Shown here piece by piece: positions 24,634 through 28,597 of a stretch of 28,597 nt of DNA. Every line of letters starts with the position of its first letter. The first letter of the stretch is position 1. The notes beneath the pieces are model-generated. The model saw only the letters and a program-made list of their open reading frames with translations. It ran no database searches and had not been told where the DNA came from. This DNA is from JAFGSZ01 sp964492185. GTDB lineage: Bacteria > Bacteroidota > Bacteroidia > Bacteroidales > UBA10428. A program made the translations under genes and the position numbers. The DNA lies in NCBI GenBank assembly GCA_964492185.1, contig CAZBJH010000031.1, forward strand, positions 1 to 28,597. Reading direction: 5' to 3'.

Positions 24634-26211
24634 ATGAAACAAGCACTTAAAATCAACCTTGGCGGCCAATTGTTCTTTATCGATGAAGATGCTTATTTGC
24701 TGCTGAAAAACTACCTCGATGAGCTTGAGATATATTTTTCAAAAGAGAAGGAAGGCAGCAGGGAGATCTATGAAGATATTGAGATCAGAATATCCGAACT
24801 CCTTCATGAAAAACTTACCGGGGGTAAAGAGGTTATTTCCATTGATGATGTTAAAAGTGTTATCAGCCGCATGGGCAAAATTGAAGATTTTGAGCGTGAA
24901 ACCGATACCGGTGATGCGCATGCTGAAGAAGAAAGCTATCAGCAACGTAAATCATACCGGAAACTTTACCGTGATACTGTCAATTCTTATTTAGGCGGGG
25001 TAGCATCCGGTCTGGGTGCCTATTTTGGCATTGATCCCTTATGGGTAAGGGTAATCTTCTTCGTCCTTGTATTTGTTAACGGGGCAGGTATCATTCTCTA
25101 TATTATTTTATGGATTGTTGTTCCGCCGGCTGTTACTACTGCCCAACGCTTACAGATGAAAGGCAAACCGGTGAACATTTCCAATATAGAAAAAACCGTG
25201 AACGAAGAATTCCATAAAGTGAAAGAAAGCATGGGACGGGTGACAAAATCAAAAGGTTACCAGCGAACCAGGGATTCGCTTAATGATGTCGGGAACATAC
25301 TGTTAAACATACTGGGTGTATTATTAAAAATAATCATATGGACCATTGGTATTGTATTTATACTTACAGGACTGATATTCCTGATAGGTATATCGACAAC
25401 ACTTTTTTTTGGCCGCGGCTTCATAAACTGGTTTCACTGGCCCGACTGGAATATTCATCTTCCATGGCTTAGCGACTTGTTTGTTAACCCGGAGAATGTT
25501 ACCGTTATATCTGTTTGCTGGCTGATCGTTATTCTAATCCCTGTAATTGCCCTGATCTACGGTGGTATTAAACTGTTATTCAACATCAGAACCCGCAATA
25601 GAGCGCTTGGCGCCACCGCCTTTACTGCCTGGATACTGGCATTGATATTGCTCATTGTAATGACAGTCATGGATTCCGGAAACTATACCCTGCGTTCTTA
25701 TGAAAAAGAAGAACATTTTCTGGATACACGGCTTGAAAAAACACTTTACATTGACATAAACGAAAGAAAATTCGATAATTACAACCTTAATGTATTTACA
25801 ATTTTTGACTATTCAATACAGTACGACAAGAACCAAAAAACCGCACTTAAAAATCCTGCTATCAATATTGAATCAACATATGACACTATAGCTAAATTGA
25901 TCATTGACAGGCAAATAAAAGAGTTCAGACCTCTTCATTCTGAATATGCCCTTATGGAATATGATTGGAATCTTTATGACACCGTGCTGGTTTTTGATGA
26001 ATTTTTTCTTGCTGCCATGGAACAGCGCTGGCGTATGCCCCGGATGGAACTCACCCTCCTTATCCCTGAAAACCAGTCAGTCTGGATCTCCAAACGGTTC
26101 ACGAATGTTCTTGGCGACCTGGAAAAAGCCATTCCTGCAAATAACAATGATTTTATCGCGAGGAAATGTATCATGACCCCGCACGGCCTTGATTTTAATA
26201 AGGAAAAATAA
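24634..26211 (+). CDS. PspC domain protein (long paralogue, polytopic)
   Basis: A 525-residue membrane protein. Residues about 1-95 match the N-terminal domain of the shorter PspC protein. The PspC domain follows at about 105-170 (YLGGVASGLGAYFGIDPLWVRV, then a hydrophobic hairpin ending LWIVVPPA). Further spans are visible near 222-258, 290-315 and 330-348. The C-terminal 170 residues are soluble, beta-rich in appearance and probably periplasmic; they are not recognised. The first 200 residues are paralogous to the upstream protein, suggesting duplication with later gain or loss of the C-terminal part. It is separated from padR by 65 nt without a terminator. Confidence 0.9.
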   Translation: MKQALKINLGGQLFFIDEDAYLLLKNYLDELEIYFSKEKEGSREIYEDIEIRISELLHEKLTGGKEVISIDDVKSVISRMGKIEDFERETDTGDAHAEEESYQQRKSYRKLYRDTVNSYLGGVASGLGAYFGIDPLWVRVIFFVLVFVNGAGIILYIILWIVVPPAVTTAQRLQMKGKPVNISNIEKTVNEEFHKVKESMGRVTKSKGYQRTRDSLNDVGNILLNILGVLLKIIIWTIGIVFILTGLIFLIGISTTLFFGRGFINWFHWPDWNIHLPWLSDLFVNPENVTVISVCWLIVILIPVIALIYGGIKLLFNIRTRNRALGATAFTAWILALILLIVMTVMDSGNYTLRSYEKEEHFLDTRLEKTLYIDINERKFDNYNLNVFTIFDYSIQYDKNQKTALKNPAINIESTYDTIAKLIIDRQIKEFRPLHSEYALMEYDWNLYDTVLVFDEFFLAAMEQRWRMPRMELTLLIPENQSVWISKRFTNVLGDLEKAIPANNNDFIARKCIMTPHGLDFNKEK

Positions 26212-26258
26212 ACCATCCAAGAAAACATAAAAAAACCTTAAAGTCCGTTATTTTTTTA

Positions 26259-26266
26259 TAAATTTG
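26259..26266 (+). promoter_or_regulatory. Likely -7 box for tRNA-Gln
   Basis: TAAATTTG matches TAnnTTTG exactly and lies 25 nt upstream of the tRNA. No good -33 TTG is seen at the usual distance. Confidence 0.45.
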
Positions 26267-26291
26267 CACTTCCTGAAAAAGAATGCATTTT

Positions 26292-26365
26292 TGTCCCGTG
26301 GTGTAATGGCAGCACTTGTGGTTTTGGTCCACACAGTCTAGGTTCGAATCCTGGCGGGACAGCCA
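26292..26365 (+). tRNA. tRNA-Gln (anticodon TTG), CCA encoded
   Basis: Full cloverleaf by hand: acceptor TGTCCCG / CGGGACA (7 bp, starting with U1-A72 as usual for tRNA-Gln), D stem GTGT/GCAC, anticodon stem TGTGG/CCACA with loop TTTTGGT (anticodon TTG), T arm CTAGG-TTCGAAT-CCTGG, discriminator G and a genomic CCA. It stands alone between the PspC operon and the GH28 gene. Confidence 0.96.
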
Positions 26366-26742
26366 AGAATATATTTTAGTTAAGTTATTAGTAATTAAGT
26401 TGTTATTTTATTTAATCAAAGCTGGTGGTAGTTGTTCACCTGTTGTTTATTTTAAATAGTGTTCACGAGCTCTCCCGCTTAGGCGGGATCGGTTGTTGCC
26501 TCACCAAATTATTATATTTTTAAGGCGTTCGGCGAACCCTCATCGCTGCATAATAAGTTCTTAGTAAATATTCATGTCTTATTGTCTTTGTGCAATTTAA
26601 ATTAAATTCCTTATAAGGATGAGGGTTTCATTGGTAATAAAAATCTGCCGCGTTTGATAATAAAATACCGTGTTACCGGCCTCCATGAATATAAAACCTT
26701 GTGTTAATTGAAATTTATTGTAATTTGATGCTATTGATTTGT

Positions 26743-26750
26743 TATTTTTG
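26743..26750 (+). promoter_or_regulatory. Candidate -7 box of the GH28 gene
   Basis: TATTTTTG fits TAnnTTTG exactly; a TTG 22 nt upstream (26718-26720) could be the -33 element. The leader would be about 60 nt and include the 14-bp repeat. Confidence 0.4.
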
Positions 26751-26775
26751 TTGCCATTTAATTATTTGCCTTACA

Positions 26776-26811
26776 ATTATTACGGCATAATTATTACGGC
26801 ATAATTATTAC
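26776..26811. repeat. 14-bp tandem repeat directly before the GH28 start codon
   Basis: ATTATTACGGCATA at 26776-26789 and 26790-26803, then a partial third copy ATTATTAC at 26804-26811, five bases before ATG 26817. It occupies the expected ribosome-loading region. Confidence 0.9.
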
Positions 26812-26816
26812 ACCAG

Positions 26817-28511
26817 ATGAAATTTCAAATTATATTGAAACCAATTATTGCCCTGCTGATATTGGTTCCCGCATCTGCAACTTCACCGGTGAATAATGGA
26901 TCCCGGGTATCCGAAGCACAACAAAATCCGGATCATATCCTCTTCACAGACAAGTTTGATGTTGAGCCGGGGGCTGAAGCAATATCCGACCCCGTTACCA
27001 TTACCGGCCTTACCCTGGCAACTGATATAAGAATAAAAGGAGGTGAATACTCCATTAACGGAGGCCTGTTTACAGACAGTGACAATACCGTAAGCAATAA
27101 TGATGAAATCAGGGTTAAATTACAGGCTCCCCCGGAATATGATTCTGTTGTTTCATCTGTCCTCAACATTGACGGGCAGACACATTATTTTAACGTTCGT
27201 ACCGTAAGCCATCCCGATTCAGGCTGGGCCAAGCTACCTGATATAATAGCAATGATCAAACAACCTTCCTTCCCTGACCGTGATTTTAATATTACGGATT
27301 TTGGTGCGGTTGGAGACGGAATTACTGATTGTTCTTCGGCTTTTGCTTCTGCTATCCGCGCGTGTTGCGATTCTGGAGGAGGCCGGGTAATTGTGCCGGC
27401 GGGAGAATATTATACGGGCCCTGTTCACCTTCTCAGTAATGTTAACCTGTATATATCAAAAGATGCGAAAATCTTATTCAGTACTGATCCTTCGGCCTAC
27501 CTTCCGGTAGTTTACAGCCGTTTTGAAGGAACGGAGTGTTATAATTATTCTCCGTGCATTTATGCTTTTCAACAAAAAAATATAGCCGTCACCGGGCCAG
27601 GGACATTGGATGCCGCGGGAAGTTTTGATAATTGGTGGGACTGGATACGCTCAGCCCGGCATGACATTGACTCGCTGCGTGAGATGGCAGAAAAAGGAAT
27701 CCCGGTTGAAGAGCGGGTATTCGGTGAAGGCCACTACTTAAGGCCAGGCATGATCCAAACATACCGCTGCATGAACGTTCTGATCGACAGCCTGACCATA
27801 CTGAACAGCCCGATGTGGCATATCCACCCCGTATTATGTACCAATGTTACCGTAAGCAATACGACCGTGATCGGACATGGCCCGAATAACGACGGCTGCA
27901 ACCCGGAATCCTGCACCAATGTATGGATCAAAAATTGCTTTTTTGATACAGGTGACGACTGTATAGCTTTGAAGTCCGGCAGAAATGCAGATGGCCGCCG
28001 GATCAACATTCCTGTTTCTAAAGTAGTTATACAGGAATGCGTTATGCGTGACGGTCACGGGGGTGTGGTTATAGGTAGTGAGGTCACCGGTGGTGCTAAC
28101 AATATATTTGCTGAAAACTGTATTATGGACAGCCCCAACCTTGACAGGGCACTTCGCGTAAAAACAAATTCCATTCGCGGCGGGCTCATCGAAAATATTT
28201 TTTTAAGAAACATTGAAGTGGGCCAGGTAGCCAATGCTGTCATTAGGGTTAATTTCCTCTACGGGGAGGGAGATATTGCATCGTTTGAGCCGGTTGTGCG
28301 TAATGTGGAAGTGAGAAACATGTCCTGCCGCCAGGCTGATTACGGGCTTCAGTTTATCGGATACGAGCGCTCACCTCTACAGGACATCAGGCTTATCAAC
28401 TGCAGGTTTGATAACATACTTACCCCTTTTGATATCCAACATTATAAAAACCTCTGTTTCGACCGGGTAAGTATAAACAGAACCGAATACAACAAAATAT
28501 GGATTAAGTAG
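26817..28511 (+). CDS. Secreted glycoside hydrolase family 28 (polygalacturonase-like)
   Basis: A 564-residue secreted enzyme, probably cutting galacturonan-type pectin. The N-terminal signal peptide covers about residues 1-22 (hydrophobic ALLILVPASA). A beta-sandwich, Ig-like repeat domain lies at about 38-133, with YSINGGLFTDSDNTVSNNDEIR. The right-handed beta-helix starts near 158 with FNITDFGAVGDGITD. GH28 active-site motifs are all present: NNDG (about 355-358, for NTD), GDDC (about 378), GHGG (about 411) and RVKT (about 447). Exact substrate specificity cannot be read from sequence. No SusCD pair, transporter or other carbohydrate gene is seen nearby, so this is not a visible polysaccharide locus. 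A MITE-like element starts just after the stop codon. Confidence 0.95.
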   Translation: MKFQIILKPIIALLILVPASATSPVNNGSRVSEAQQNPDHILFTDKFDVEPGAEAISDPVTITGLTLATDIRIKGGEYSINGGLFTDSDNTVSNNDEIRVKLQAPPEYDSVVSSVLNIDGQTHYFNVRTVSHPDSGWAKLPDIIAMIKQPSFPDRDFNITDFGAVGDGITDCSSAFASAIRACCDSGGGRVIVPAGEYYTGPVHLLSNVNLYISKDAKILFSTDPSAYLPVVYSRFEGTECYNYSPCIYAFQQKNIAVTGPGTLDAAGSFDNWWDWIRSARHDIDSLREMAEKGIPVEERVFGEGHYLRPGMIQTYRCMNVLIDSLTILNSPMWHIHPVLCTNVTVSNTTVIGHGPNNDGCNPESCTNVWIKNCFFDTGDDCIALKSGRNADGRRINIPVSKVVIQECVMRDGHGGVVIGSEVTGGANNIFAENCIMDSPNLDRALRVKTNSIRGGLIENIFLRNIEVGQVANAVIRVNFLYGEGDIASFEPVVRNVEVRNMSCRQADYGLQFIGYERSPLQDIRLINCRFDNILTPFDIQHYKNLCFDRVSINRTEYNKIWIK

Positions 28512-28517
28512 TATAAC

Positions 28518-28597
28518 TAGAGTCTGTCTATAAAGTGGGTAAAATATTTAACCGACCATGTGTTTGTTCAGAAAGTTCCATTTGCAAGGCTCGCGCG
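28518..28597. mobile_element. MITE-like element, copy 2 (cut by the window edge)
   Basis: The 80 bases 28518-28597 align without gaps to 8076-8155 at 72 of 80 positions, beginning TAGAGTCTGTCTATAAAGT. It starts 6 nt after the GH28 stop codon in the same orientation on the plus strand. The right end lies outside the window. Confidence 0.8.

Larger units (their letters stand above)
26366..26816. other. 451-bp gene-poor spacer between tRNA-Gln and the GH28 gene
   Basis: No coding frame with support. It contains a GC hairpin TCCCGC-TTAG-GCGGGA (26473-26488), an inverted repeat AACCCTCATC (26535-26544) / GATGAGGGTT (26618-26627) and a palindrome CCTTATAAGG (26609-26618). The gene-side end holds a promoter candidate and a short tandem repeat, listed separately. 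Confidence 0.6.

Overview
The window looks like a contig pair from an uncultured or draft-assembled member of the Bacteroidota, probably near Bacteroidales/Marinilabiliales. I infer this from protein sequence style (the alpha-2-macroglobulin lipoprotein, paired PspC proteins, eukaryote-like CarB), from promoter-like TTG...TAnnTTTG boxes with few Shine-Dalgarno sites, and from AT-rich spacers. A run of exactly 100 N at 4545-4644 marks a scaffold gap, so linkage between positions 1-4544 and the rest rests on scaffolding only.

Layout. Positions 1-4448 (minus) hold most of a thioester-type alpha-2-macroglobulin lipoprotein whose C-terminus lies outside the window. After the gap come an 8-bp minisatellite and a duplicated 23-mer, then carB (minus). 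carB is divergent from argR; a 163-bp MITE-like element sits directly against the carB start codon, and a textbook ARG box sits directly in front of argR. Then, all on the plus strand: argR, argG, argH, a degenerate glutamate 5-kinase paralogue, proB, proA, citrate synthase, a leader region with a small ORF and a terminator, gltB and gltD. A DUF2797 gene (minus) faces gltD. It is divergent from a regulatory/membrane operon (119-aa membrane protein, PspC protein, PadR repressor, larger PspC protein) whose promoter overlaps a perfect palindrome. A tRNA-Gln, a 450-bp gene-poor spacer and a secreted GH28 pectinase follow. A second, edge-truncated copy of the MITE-like element ends the window.

How it fits together. 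The central 18 kb is a glutamate-family amino-acid hub. Citrate synthase feeds 2-oxoglutarate formation, GltBD makes glutamate, ProB/ProA lead to proline, CarB makes carbamoyl phosphate, ArgG/ArgH finish arginine, and ArgR senses arginine. The most interesting items are the possible attenuator in front of gltBD, the ProB-like pseudoenzyme in tandem with true ProB, the MITE-like element forming most of the predicted carB leader, and the PadR operator candidate.
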